A stretch of 64,000 bases of DNA, from assembly GCF_040958695.1 (NCBI RefSeq), contig NZ_CP162599.1:1584001-1648000 (forward strand), read 5' to 3'. Below are positions 37,825-46,528 of this stretch, one piece after another (position 1 is the first letter of the stretch; each line of letters begins with the position of its first letter). Made by a program: the position numbers and the translations under genes. The stretch is from Ornithinibacillus sp. 4-3. GTDB lineage: Bacteria > Bacillota > Bacilli > Bacillales > Amphibacillaceae. The notes under the pieces were generated by a model, which ran no database searches, was not told the DNA's origin, and was given only the letters and a program-made list of their open reading frames with translations.

Positions 37825-38374
37825 ATCTGTAGACTAAAAGTATATTTCCACACTGGAATGTTTTTGTCTCTACTAAGTTGAGCTTTTGTTGGAAATTATT
37901 GAATAATCTCTGTCCTTTTCCAAGTAAAATTGGATTAACGATTAATCGATACTCGTCAATGAGATTCTGTTCAATAAAAAACTGAGCAATATTAGCACCT
38001 GCAAATAAAACCAAATCTTTTCCAGGCTTAGATTTTAGATACTCCATTTCTAAAGCCACATCTTCTTTTACAACTCTTGCATTCCATGATTCTTTTTCCA
38101 ATGTACGTGAGAACACAATTTTTTCTTTTTGATTCATTTTTTTAGCAAAAGAACGGGTTTTCTCTGTATTTGAATCATCGAATTCAGCCACTGGCCAATA
38201 CTGAAGCATCATATCATAGGCAACTCGCCCATAAAGTAGCGTATCTACAGTATCTAAGAAATCATCCATATAATCATGCATCTCCTGATCCATTACATGC
38301 CATGAGCAATCTCCATTTTCACCGGCTACAAAACCATCTAATGATACCACCATCGATAAAACAATTTTCCTCAT
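37823..38374 (-). CDS. RibD C-terminal/dihydrofolate-reductase-like protein
   Basis: 183 residues. The start MRKIVLSMVVSLDGFVAG is the RibD_C fold signature for NADPH-binding reductases related to dihydrofolate reductase and the reductase half of RibD; LLYGRVAYDMM and LVLFAGANIAQFFIEQNLIDEYRL (in part) and LLGKGQRLF also fit. Close relatives in Bacillus (YyaP, YwjB) are of unknown function. No riboflavin genes are near, so it is probably not part of that pathway. A single gene. Confidence 0.88.
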   Translation of the reverse strand: MRKIVLSMVVSLDGFVAGENGDCSWHVMDQEMHDYMDDFLDTVDTLLYGRVAYDMMLQYWPVAEFDDSNTEKTRSFAKKMNQKEKIVFSRTLEKESWNARVVKEDVALEMEYLKSKPGKDLVLFAGANIAQFFIEQNLIDEYRLIVNPILLGKGQRLFNNFQQKLNLVETKTFQCGNILLVYR

Positions 38375-38489
38375 TTGGTTATCACCCTTTTTAATATGAA
38401 TAGTTATATTCTAATTATAAGATAGAGATGGAGTAATGATTTCTTTTCGATTGCTTTTTTAGCTAGTAAATTAGTATAAGGAGTTTTTC

Positions 38490-39767
38490 TTATTTCAATA
38501 TAGCTTCTTCTTTCCTCTGATTATATATTTTTGTTCCTTCTTTTCGATCATGCACCAAAGCAAATACCCAAAATAAAGCAAGAATCAATAAAATAATGGA
38601 GCTAGCAATAAACACGGCTTGTAGACCATATGTGAATGAAATAATTGAAAATGCTAAGATTGGTCCAGCTGCGGAGCCCAGATCTAAAACAATAGAATAA
38701 AGTGTAATAAATGAAATAATGGACGATGAGCTTGCACTATCAGAAGCAAATGCATCACTTACTGTTGTTAAGGATGTTGCTGCCAACATCACAACAATAC
38801 AAACAATAATCCAGATGATGACATTCATATTTAAAGCTAACAAACCAAAAGAAATGGCAGCTATAACTAATGAACCAATATAAATTGGAATTCGTCCTTT
38901 ATATCCATCTGTCAAAGCCCCAATTTTACTAGCAAGGAATGGTTCCCACATCCAACGCAAAGCTTGAATAATTCCAGCTAAAGCTGTTACTGTAAATAAC
39001 CAACCAAAGATCATAATATTTTCTCCATAATTAAATTCTAATGCTGTGCTTATTATAGAAGCAAATACGCCTTGGAATAATAAAGCAATAATAAATCCAC
39101 TAGAAATAATTAATAAAGTTCGCTTATTTAATAGATAACGAACAAATGCTGAACCATTTATAGAGGCTGTAGGATTATCTATATCTGTTGTATGTGTGTT
39201 TCCGGAAACTGCCATCCAAATAAGTGGTATTCCAATCATTGACATAAAGCCAAAAATAATTGAAGTAGTGGAGAAGCCCATAAATGGAACAATAATTCCA
39301 CCAACAAGCATACCTACTAGGCTGCCGATTCGATAAATTCCGTTATATAGCCCAATTACTCTCCCTCTATTAGCAGCTGTGGAATAGAAGACAGCTGTAG
39401 ACATACCTCCAATTTTTAATAAAGACCATGCAATTCCCCAAATACAACGTAAAAGAATCCAAAGAACAAAGCCACTAGCAAGCCCATACCCTAAAGTAGA
39501 GATAACAGCTAATACTAAAGCAATGATAATTCCCGTACGCAATGATGTTTTTTTATAAAAATAACCAATAAACGGATGAAGAGGAAGGCGAACAAACCGG
39601 TTAATGGATAGAATCACACCAACTTGCCATAAAGAGTCTAATCCAGCTTCTTTATAATATATTGGTAAAACAACATAGAGCATGGAATCACCAATTAATG
39701 CTAATGCTGTTGCAACAGCAACAAAAGTAACTACTTTATTCGTTGGTTGGTCAGATGTACTTTTCAT
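38490..39767 (-). CDS. Major facilitator superfamily transporter
   Basis: 425 residues from the second of two adjacent ATGs (AAGGAG 5 bases upstream). Twelve hydrophobic helices; the loop 2-3 motif is degenerate (GYFYKKTSLRTG). A long cytoplasmic central loop (about residues 195-215) separates the halves. Substrate unknown; general similarity is to drug or sugar efflux-type MFS members. Neither neighbour gives a clue: a RibD-like reductase downstream and a broken flavin reductase diverging upstream. Confidence 0.85.
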   Translation of the reverse strand: MKSTSDQPTNKVVTFVAVATALALIGDSMLYVVLPIYYKEAGLDSLWQVGVILSINRFVRLPLHPFIGYFYKKTSLRTGIIIALVLAVISTLGYGLASGFVLWILLRCIWGIAWSLLKIGGMSTAVFYSTAANRGRVIGLYNGIYRIGSLVGMLVGGIIVPFMGFSTTSIIFGFMSMIGIPLIWMAVSGNTHTTDIDNPTASINGSAFVRYLLNKRTLLIISSGFIIALLFQGVFASIISTALEFNYGENIMIFGWLFTVTALAGIIQALRWMWEPFLASKIGALTDGYKGRIPIYIGSLVIAAISFGLLALNMNVIIWIIVCIVVMLAATSLTTVSDAFASDSASSSSIISFITLYSIVLDLGSAAGPILAFSIISFTYGLQAVFIASSIILLILALFWVFALVHDRKEGTKIYNQRKEEAILK

Positions 39768-39964
39768 CATATCTCCTTCTTTATTTCGAAATACGTAATA
39801 ATTTCATCATAACGGGAATGGATTTCAAAAACAATAACAATTTAGATTTTTTAAAATTAATTATATAGATTACAATAATATTATTATGTAAACTAAAAAG
39901 TCATTATTTCAGTATAAAACAATTAGTGATAATCTTATAATGGATGAATGGAAAGAGAGGTATC

Positions 39965-40404
39965 ATGATGGATGATTGACTTTTTCGCGATGCAATGGGA
40001 AAATTCGCAACAGGAATTACCATTGTAACGCTAGAAGATAATCATAAAATTTTGGAGATGACAGTAAATGCATTTATGTCCGTCTCTTTGGAACCAAAAT
40101 TAATTGCAATTTCTATTGATGAAAGTGCAAGTGTGTATGAAGAATTACAGGAAACAGATAAATTTGGCATTAGTATATTAAGCACGGAGCAACAAAATAT
40201 TTCGATGTACTTTGCGAAACAAATAGAAGAAGTTACGATCAATTATGAATATCGTGATGGAGTTCCTATATTACAAGATGCACTTGCTACCATCATTTGT
40301 CGTAAATTAAAGCAGGTGACCATCTTATCTTTATTGCAGAAGTGACAGATATACAACTAGCTGAACTAGAAGATCCGTTATTGTACTTTGGTGGAAAATA
40401 CTGA
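39965..40404 (+). pseudogene. Flavin reductase family protein, broken by a nonsense codon and a frameshift
   Basis: The original frame starts at ATG 39965 (GAGAGG upstream). It hits an in-frame TGA at 39977-39979, which restores to CGA (Arg) by one base change, then reads FRDAMGKFATGITIVTL and NAFMSVSLEPKLIAISID, the FMN-binding flavin_reduct domain. Near 40315 the frame shifts: continuation in another frame reads AGDHLIFIAEVTDIQLAEL and DPLLYFGGKY before a stop at 40402-40404, the normal C-terminus of the family. Two independent lesions indicate true inactivation rather than a sequencing error. Confidence 0.85.
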
Positions 40405-40431
40405 ACGCTATAACTATTATCATACTTACAT

Positions 40432-40478
40432 TAAAAATATTCAGTATTTTGACGTCATGATACTGAATATTTTATTTT
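40432..40478 (+). terminator. Rho-independent terminator after the flavin reductase pseudogene
   Basis: AAAATATTCAGTAT/ATACTGAATATTTTA stem with 12-base loop and T-run. Confidence 0.85.
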
Positions 40479-40522
40479 TAAAAAGTCAACATCTAAGTTA
40501 AAATAAATAGGTAAGGAGACAT

Positions 40523-40564
40523 ATGAAAATGGCTACTTTTTCAAACTATGAAGAAGTATTATAG
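40523..40564 (+). pseudogene. 13-codon gene-start remnant
   Basis: A good ribosome binding site (TAAGGAGAC) precedes ATG and a frame reading MKMATFSNYEEVL, which stops at TAG. It looks like the beginning of a gene whose remainder is deleted; no continuation is found in the 150 bases that follow. Confidence 0.35.
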
Positions 40565-40721
40565 AATTTTTTAATTTATTTTATCTTTTAGCGAATATTT
40601 ATTTAAGAGAATAGATATGAAAAATTGATAGTTATAAGCTACAGGATGTCAAAAGTTTAAAATTTATATAGCTGAGCGTAATTGAAGTATATATTACTAT
40701 GGGGGAGTTGTTTAAGAGAAA

Positions 40722-41672
40722 ATGCAACAAGATGATAAGAGGGTTTCTAAAGTATATATAGATATCAATGGAGCCAAGCAAGGTTTAATTATTGAAACAA
40801 CAGATGAAAATCTACCAGTTTTACTTGTGGTGCATGGAGGACCAGGTTATCCATTATATCCAATTGCTCGAGCAAATAATGTTCAGCTATATCGTCTCTT
40901 CACGGTTTGCTATTGGGATCAACGCGGTACGGGCATGTCTTATACATCGGACAAAAAGAGCCTAACAATCGATCAAATTGTAAATGATACCGTTGAAGTC
41001 AGTAATTATTTGATTCAAACATTTTCTAAAGAAAAAATTTATCTGATGGGACATTCATGGGGTACAATTATTGGTAGCAAGGCCGCTAGTATCCGTCCAG
41101 ATCTTTTTCAAGCCTATATTGGTGTAGGACAAATTGGGTCACAGAGTGCATCTGAGAAAGAAAACTATAATGTTATTTCAGAAAAAGTCGAAGCTTCGGG
41201 AAATGAAAAGTGGATTTCTGAGATCAATAGCGTAAATTATAGTGATAACTATTATAAAGATCGAAAATACTTTTCAATAGTTGATAAATATAGAACTAAA
41301 TTTGGGTGCGGTTTTTTACGTGAAGGATACCCAAATTCACAAGGATTAAGAGATATATTTGGTACACGCCAATATTCGTTCAAAGAAAAAATGAATGTTT
41401 TTCGAGGTATTGCAAACGCGTATCAAGCCTTTGGTGAGAAGATGGCTAAGACGGATTTGGCAACTGAAATTAGCGAGATAAATACCAATGTCTATATATT
41501 TCATGGAAGGCATGATTACATAACCACGCACCATCAAGCATTGCGTTTCTACGATTATTTGAAAGCATCTAAAAAGAGCTTCCATACTTTTGAAAATTCT
41601 GCACACACACCTTTTATTGAGGAACAATCAGCATTTTTAGAGAAATTGCAAAATGAAGTATTAAATAGTTAG
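40722..41672 (+). CDS. Alpha/beta hydrolase, proline-iminopeptidase-like (S33 type)
   Basis: 316 residues. The oxyanion motif HGGPGYP (from residue 38) and DQRGTGMS (about 66-73) are typical of prolyl aminopeptidase-like hydrolases. The nucleophile elbow is GHSWG with Ser112. The acid is probably in FHGRHDY and the base is the histidine of NSAHTPF near the C-terminus. Substrate unknown; no signal peptide, so cytoplasmic. Start ATG is preceded by TGGGGGAG at some distance. Single gene with its own terminator. Confidence 0.88.
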   Translation: MQQDDKRVSKVYIDINGAKQGLIIETTDENLPVLLVVHGGPGYPLYPIARANNVQLYRLFTVCYWDQRGTGMSYTSDKKSLTIDQIVNDTVEVSNYLIQTFSKEKIYLMGHSWGTIIGSKAASIRPDLFQAYIGVGQIGSQSASEKENYNVISEKVEASGNEKWISEINSVNYSDNYYKDRKYFSIVDKYRTKFGCGFLREGYPNSQGLRDIFGTRQYSFKEKMNVFRGIANAYQAFGEKMAKTDLATEISEINTNVYIFHGRHDYITTHHQALRFYDYLKASKKSFHTFENSAHTPFIEEQSAFLEKLQNEVLNS

Positions 41673-41709
41673 TGATTTAAAATATTTACGATTTTTATTG
41701 TAGTTCTTT

Positions 41710-41752
41710 AATGGTCATCTGAACAGTTTTACCAACAGATGGCTTTTTTAAT
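41710..41752 (+). terminator. Rho-independent terminator after the hydrolase
   Basis: GTCATCTG/CAGATGGC stem with T-run. Confidence 0.75.
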
Positions 41753-41913
41753 GTCATTATTTAGGAATTAATCATTTTTTTCAACCAAATGAAATAAAAT
41801 GCAGGTTCATTTATTCAAAATTATTTACTGAAGTTAAGCCTTATATAGGAGAAAATAGATGATATAATAAATAAAATTATCCATTGAGATCAGGATAGAA
41901 AAGGAGTTCCAAA

Positions 41914-42264
41914 TTGATAGGAATTAAAATAAGCAGTTATGTTTATCTGGCAGAAACCGTTTCGATTATACGGAAATTTGATAATAGCATTTCTATAAAA
42001 GAAATTAAAGATAATATATCTAACCAAAAATATGTATTGGAATACGATATTTATCAATTTGATATTACAGAAGAAATTCAGCACATAGATCGGAAAGACA
42101 CCATTATGGAGCTGGTTAGTAATTTATTGAATAATAACATTTCCATAAGTATCTTTATAGAAGATGAGGAAGTGAACTTCGATTTTTTCAAAAACTATCT
42201 TGAAAGTGCGAAAGAAATAGAAAAACAGACAATGTTGGATATGGAAAGAGAAGCAGAAAAATAG
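41914..42264 (+). CDS. Hypothetical cytoplasmic protein
   Basis: 116 residues from UUG 41914, behind AAAAGGAG at normal spacing. I do not recognise the family with certainty. The protein is acidic, soluble and predicted alpha/beta, with a conserved-looking core: YLAETVSIIRKFDNSISIKE, NQKYVLEYDIYQFDIT and ISIFIEDEEV. A terminator-like hairpin lies about 90 bases downstream. It stands alone between the hydrolase and the GntR-ABC cluster. Confidence 0.65.
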   Translation: MIGIKISSYVYLAETVSIIRKFDNSISIKEIKDNISNQKYVLEYDIYQFDITEEIQHIDRKDTIMELVSNLLNNNISISIFIEDEEVNFDFFKNYLESAKEIEKQTMLDMEREAEK

Positions 42265-42684
42265 TTGATAGATTCCTGATGTATGGGAGGAATCAGGTAG
42301 AGCTATGATTAAAACACAAGTCAATGTATTGGAATAACGAGTAGCACTTAAAAGCCATTTGAAAGGTATATACCGACCGATGGCGTTTTTTACTAAATAA
42401 TTATTTTGGATTAGGAGATAGCCCCAGAATCAATAGCTGCAAAAAATGTTCTATTCCTCCATTTTTATAAATACTTGAAATGCAATGATATTGGTGGTTA
42501 ACTAATGTATATAATGATTATGTAATCTATATATAATATTTAATAATATAAGAACATCCTATCATTTAATTTTAAGAAATGAAGAGTTGTATTAAATGAG
42601 TAATTTAAACTGATTAAAAATGATGCAAAGCCTTCTATGCCGTTAATAACAGCTGTACATAATGATTAAAAAAGAGGTATTATT
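42265..42684. other. 420-base intergenic region upstream of the GntR regulator
   Basis: Contains a terminator at 42350-42394. An AT-rich block with TATAAT (42510-42515) and TATATATAAT (about 42529-42538) probably holds the gntR promoter, but no clear -35 could be assigned. No gene seen. Confidence 0.4.
42350..42394 (+). terminator. Terminator-like hairpin
   Basis: AAAGCCAT...ATGGCGTTTTTT, with an inner GGTATATACC dyad; most likely ends the upstream hypothetical gene. Confidence 0.6.
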
Positions 42685-43056
42685 ATGCAAATTATTATAT
42701 CAAACAGCTCAAAAGAGCCAATCTATGAACAGATTTTGAAACAAATTCAAACGAAAATATTATCGGGTGAACTGAAAGAAGGAACAACTTTGCCTTCTAT
42801 TAGACAATTAGCGAAGGATTTAAAAATCAGTGTGATCACGACGAAACGGGCATATGAGGAACTAGAAAAATTGGGATTTATCTATTCGATGGTTGGAAAA
42901 GGTTCGTTTGTGGCAGAACAAAACTTAGATGTTATTCGAGAGAAAAAATTAAGAATGATTGAAGAGCAATTAAGTGCAGTTATCTCAAATAGTCGAGAAA
43001 TTGGGTTATCCTATGAAGAACTACAGGAATTATTGAAGTTGTTGTACGAGGAGTAG
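42685..43056 (+). CDS. GntR-family regulator, YtrA-like
   Basis: 123 residues. Short GntR protein: the winged helix (about 10-78: EPIYEQILKQIQTKILSGEL, then LPSIRQLAKDL and TTKRAYEELEKLGFIYSMVGKGSFV) plus a small C-terminal dimerisation helix, the layout of the YtrA subfamily, which typically represses its own ABC transporter operon. The start follows AAAAGAGGT. The ABC ATPase gene begins 8 bases after its stop. A candidate operator dyad lies at the second ATPase promoter (44118-44143). Confidence 0.92.
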   Translation: MQIIISNSSKEPIYEQILKQIQTKILSGELKEGTTLPSIRQLAKDLKISVITTKRAYEELEKLGFIYSMVGKGSFVAEQNLDVIREKKLRMIEEQLSAVISNSREIGLSYEELQELLKLLYEE

Positions 43057-43064
43057 TGATAGGC

Positions 43065-43934
43065 ATGGAAAATGTAATAGAATTAAGCGGCATTTCCAAA
43101 CAATTTAAGGCATTCTCTATAGAAGATGTTGATTTACAGATAAAAAAAGGGTACATAACAGGATTTATCGGAGCAAATGGAGCTGGTAAGTCAACAATGA
43201 TTAAGTTGATGATGAATCTTTTAAAGCCAGAAAAAGGGGAAGTAAAAGTATTTGGACTGGATTATGCTAGCCATACAAAAGAGATAAAAGAGCGTATTGG
43301 CTTTGTTTATGACAGCAATATATTATATGAGTCATCAACGCTTAAGGATATTAGTAAAATCGTTGCGCCAGCTTATAAACGTTGGAATCATAAGCAATTT
43401 AAAGCATATGCAGATCAATTTGAACTAGCTTTAAATAAACCAATTAAGAAATTTTCTAAAGGAATGCAGATGAAGGCAGCTTTAGCGCTCGCCTTATCTC
43501 ATGATGCGGAGCTAATCATAATGGATGAGCCAACTGCTGGATTAGATCCAACCTTTCGCAGAGAGGTACTAGATATTCTTCAAGATATGATGGTAGACGA
43601 AAAAAGAAGTATATTTTTCTCAACACATATTACAAGTGATTTAGATCGTCTTGCTGATTATATTGTCCTGATTGATAAAGGGGAAATTCTTTTTAATCAA
43701 TCTATTGATGTGCTGCAGGAACAGTATGCATTAGTGAAAGGAAGTACTGATTTACTTGATCGGGATACAGAAGCAAACTTTATTAAAATTGAACGTTCGC
43801 TAAGTGGATTTCAAGCTTTAACAAACGATGTAGAAAAAGTACAAACAGTATTTGGTGATCATGTAGTGATAGAGAAAGCTTCATTAGAAGAGATTATGTT
43901 TTATGTTAAAGGTGAACGCCAGCTAAGGAATTAA
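43065..43934 (+). CDS. ABC transporter ATP-binding protein (YtrB/BcrA-like), first paralogue
   Basis: 289 residues from ATG 43065 (GAGGAG 10 bases upstream; the GUG at 43056 lies too close to it). Walker A GANGAGKST (near residue 39), signature FSKGMQMKAAL in place of LSGGQ, Walker B LIIMDEPTAGLDP and H-loop STHIT. A C-terminal extension of about 80 residues is typical of antibiotic-type exporters. It is roughly two-thirds identical by eye to the ATPase at 44295, but no permease follows it; the next 350 bases are non-coding. Confidence 0.92.
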   Translation: MENVIELSGISKQFKAFSIEDVDLQIKKGYITGFIGANGAGKSTMIKLMMNLLKPEKGEVKVFGLDYASHTKEIKERIGFVYDSNILYESSTLKDISKIVAPAYKRWNHKQFKAYADQFELALNKPIKKFSKGMQMKAALALALSHDAELIIMDEPTAGLDPTFRREVLDILQDMMVDEKRSIFFSTHITSDLDRLADYIVLIDKGEILFNQSIDVLQEQYALVKGSTDLLDRDTEANFIKIERSLSGFQALTNDVEKVQTVFGDHVVIEKASLEEIMFYVKGERQLRN

Positions 43935-44035
43935 CATACCTGCTTCTATTTCTTTTGACAGTAACGTCACGTGCTTTAAATAAGCTATTTCTTATGCAAA
44001 ATCTTTAAAATTAATAAATGGTAAAGCTTTATTTT

Positions 44036-44076
44036 TGGAGATCTTAAACATATATTAAGATCTCTTATTTTTTATC
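44036..44076 (+). terminator. Rho-independent terminator after the first ATPase
   Basis: GGAGATCTTAA/TTAAGATCTC stem with T-rich tail. Confidence 0.8.
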
Positions 44077-44097
44077 TTAAATAATAAAGAAAAGTTA

Positions 44098-44126
44098 TTG
44101 AAAAACAATTTAATATTGTATATAGT
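44098..44126 (+). promoter_or_regulatory. Promoter of the second ATPase-permease unit
   Basis: TTGAAA (44098-44103), 17 bases, TATAGT (44121-44126). Confidence 0.6.
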
Positions 44127-44143
44127 GTTTATATAGTATATAC
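44118..44143. promoter_or_regulatory. Candidate GntR operator at the ABC promoter
   Basis: GTATATA occurs at 44118-44124 and 44137-44143, and GTTTATA-TAG-TATATAC (44127-44143) is an imperfect dyad directly after the -10. The site would suit repression by the upstream YtrA-like regulator. The region is AT-rich, so the match is suggestive only. Confidence 0.4.
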
Positions 44144-44294
44144 TGTTTATGTGATATATATACTCTTGTGAAATAAAGCATGTGAGTATGTGCAAGAAGG
44201 AGGGCCTTGTAACAGAAGAAAGAGATGGTGCTTATTTTAAAAAGCCAGCCTAAAGCAAAATAAATTACTGAAAATTTTTGTAAGGAGTGTGAAT

Positions 44295-45164
44295 ATGAGC
44301 AATATAATAGAATTTAAAAATGTAACTAAGCGTTTTAAAGATTTTTCCATAGAAAATATCAATCTACAAATAAAACAAGGCTATGTAACAGGATTTATTG
44401 GGGCAAACGGAGCTGGCAAGTCTACAACAATGAAGCTGATGATGAACCTTTTACAACCAGATGTAGGAGAGATAAGTGTATTTGGATTAGATTATGCCAA
44501 GCATGAGAAAGAAATAAAGGAACGCATGGGATTTGTTTATGATAGTAATGTGTTTTATGAGAATTTAAATTTAAAAGATATACGAAAGATTGTAGCACCC
44601 TCATATAAAAAATGGAGTGACAAGCAATTTTATGACTATATAAAACAGTTTGAACTGCCATTAAATAAAGCGATTAAAACTTTTTCAAAAGGAATGCAAA
44701 TGAAAGCTTCCTTGGCAATGGCTTTATCCCATGATGCAGAATTTATCATGATGGATGAGCCGACAGCTGGATTAGATCCAGTTTTCCGGAGAGAGCTGTT
44801 AGATATACTACAAGATATTATGAAGGATGGAAGACGGACGCTATTCTTTTCCACTCATGTTACCAGTGATATAGAACGGATTGCTGACTATATTGCTTTT
44901 ATTCAAAAAGGAAAAATTCTTTTTAATGATTCGATAGATGATGTGCAAGAGCGTTATGCTTTGGTCAAAGGAAGTACTACTTTACTGAATCGTGATATAG
45001 AAAAAAGTTTTATAAAGATAGAGCGTTCTTCTAGTGAATTTCAAGCTTTAACAAACGATGCAACGAGAGTAAGGGTTTTATTAGGAGATCAAGTAGACAT
45101 TGAAAGAGCTAGTTTAGAGGATATTATGTTTTATGCGAAAGGAGCGGATCATCAGCATGTTTAA
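44295..45164 (+). CDS. ABC transporter ATP-binding protein, second paralogue
   Basis: 289 residues from ATG 44295, behind TAAGGAG. Same architecture as its paralogue at 43065: Walker A GANGAGKST, signature FSKGMQMKASL, Walker B FIMMDEPTAGLDP, H-loop STHVT, and a C-terminal extension with the shared block FQALTND. The high similarity and tandem position show a local gene duplication. The permease gene overlaps its 3' end by 8 bases, so this ATPase certainly works with that permease. It has its own promoter. Confidence 0.93.
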   Translation: MSNIIEFKNVTKRFKDFSIENINLQIKQGYVTGFIGANGAGKSTTMKLMMNLLQPDVGEISVFGLDYAKHEKEIKERMGFVYDSNVFYENLNLKDIRKIVAPSYKKWSDKQFYDYIKQFELPLNKAIKTFSKGMQMKASLAMALSHDAEFIMMDEPTAGLDPVFRRELLDILQDIMKDGRRTLFFSTHVTSDIERIADYIAFIQKGKILFNDSIDDVQERYALVKGSTTLLNRDIEKSFIKIERSSSEFQALTNDATRVRVLLGDQVDIERASLEDIMFYAKGADHQHV

Positions 45165-45768
45165 CTTGATAAAAAAAGATTTAATCATACAAAAATCTCA
45201 ATTATTTCTGTTCATTCCAGTTATTGTTTTCTTTGCGATTTTTGGAGGGCATTTGAGTCCTGCTGTCATTTTTCTGGCTGCAAGTACTTATATACCTATG
45301 AATGGATATATTTACGATGAACGGGTAGAATCGAATATTTTTCTTAATTCTTTACCCTATACACGAAAAGAGATTGTTGCAGCAAAATACATCGGAGGTA
45401 TTGTTTATATGATTATATCAATGGGGATAGCTGGAATTATTCTGTATTTATTTAATTACAGCTATATAATCAAAGATATAGCCATCGCCGCTGGATTGTT
45501 CTTTGCTTTTGCAGCTATCGCTTTTCCGTTATTTTATATATTAAAACCTGGTTATATAGGAACAGCAGTTTTAATCGGATTTATTTTCTTAGTAGTGGTT
45601 ATGCCACCAATTATCCGATTCTTAGGAAAACATCTTACAGCGATTACAGAATTTTTTACAAGTTTGTCGACAACAACTCTTTATCTTACTGGATCAGTTA
45701 TCGCTATTGGTCTATATCTGATTTCTTGGCTGTTTAGTCAATTTATTTATCAACGCAAAGCATTCTGA
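45157..45768 (+). CDS. ABC-2-type permease (YtrC/D-like, ABC2_membrane_5 type)
   Basis: 203 residues from ATG 45157, overlapping the ATPase end by 8 bases; AAAGGAG is about 12 bases upstream. Six hydrophobic helices with short loops and the motif SLPYTRKEIVAAKYIGG typical of this small permease family. The pair probably exports a peptide, antibiotic or lipid-like substrate. It may also serve the orphan paralogous ATPase encoded upstream. Confidence 0.88.
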   Translation: MFNLIKKDLIIQKSQLFLFIPVIVFFAIFGGHLSPAVIFLAASTYIPMNGYIYDERVESNIFLNSLPYTRKEIVAAKYIGGIVYMIISMGIAGIILYLFNYSYIIKDIAIAAGLFFAFAAIAFPLFYILKPGYIGTAVLIGFIFLVVVMPPIIRFLGKHLTAITEFFTSLSTTTLYLTGSVIAIGLYLISWLFSQFIYQRKAF

Positions 45769-45861
45769 TGGTAGCGTAAGGTAACAGTCTGAAAGGAGCA
45801 ATTATCATTAGTTGAACAGCTTTTCGTTCTTAAAATTATAAAAAACTAGGGAAGGTTTGGA

Positions 45862-46119
45862 ATGAAAAATTGGTTAATTAATATTGGGTACTTTTTAGTT
45901 CTTAATTTAATATTGTTGATTGTGGATGGTACGCCTCTTGTTGATAATTTTACCAAATTTAGTAATTTTGGAAACGTAGTTTTACAGACAGGAATTTTTA
46001 CAAAATGGTTCAATTTTTATGATACTCCATTCTTTAATGTGGTTTTATTGTTCGCTTTAGTTCATATAATAACATTTCCTTTTTATCAAATTCTTTTTAA
46101 GAAACCAGCTAGTAAGTAA
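45862..46119 (+). CDS. Small membrane protein, possibly YfzA-like
   Basis: 85 residues with two transmembrane helices (about 5-22 and 57-78) joined by an extracytoplasmic loop rich in Asn and Phe. The arrangement and the segments IVDGTPLVDNF and KWFNFYDTPFFNVV recall the Bacillus YfzA family, from memory and not tested. ATG follows GGAAGGTTTGG. It lies 93 bases after the permease and could be in the same transcript. Confidence 0.6.
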   Translation: MKNWLINIGYFLVLNLILLIVDGTPLVDNFTKFSNFGNVVLQTGIFTKWFNFYDTPFFNVVLLFALVHIITFPFYQILFKKPASK

Positions 46120-46202
46120 CTTTTTTAGTCTTAAAAAAAATAATACCAGATGAAAATATCCAGAGTTATCGAAGAGTACCTTTTAAAATATATTATATTT
46201 TA

Positions 46203-46235
46203 CTGACGATAGTTGAAAAGCTGTCGTCTTTTTGT
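46203..46235 (+). terminator. Terminator-like hairpin
   Basis: GACGATAGTT/AGCTGTCGTC with GAAA loop region and T-run. The following 250 bases up to dynA hold no gene that I can see. Confidence 0.6.
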
Positions 46236-46487
46236 TTGAAGTAAGAACTACCTCTGAGGAATTTAAAATAAAGTTAATAAATTTTAGATAATGCTTTTAA
46301 GATTCAATTTAACGAATAAAAAATTACTTTCCTTCGTACATACATCAGGTTGAAATACATTAACTCTTTTCATATTGCTTCGCTAATTTTCTCTCATTTG
46401 TAGTAATAGCGAACGAGGCAGAATTGCTCTTATTGTTTTTTTATAAAATAATTGAATATTTATTTAGTAAAATGTCGATTTGTTCAG

Positions 46488-46493
46488 TATAAT
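46488..46493 (+). promoter_or_regulatory. Candidate -10 element of dynA
   Basis: A perfect TATAAT, with a weak TTAGTA-like -35 about 18 bases upstream. If used, transcription starts near 46500, after the ATG at 46496, which supports the downstream UUG as the dynA start. Confidence 0.45.
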
Positions 46494-46528
46494 AGATGGG
46501 TAATATCAATGGAAAGGGAATGTACAAT

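Noticed and set aside
44118..44165. Tandem TATATA motifs as a possible microsatellite
   Set aside because: The spacing is better explained by a promoter with a dyad operator; repeat number is too small.
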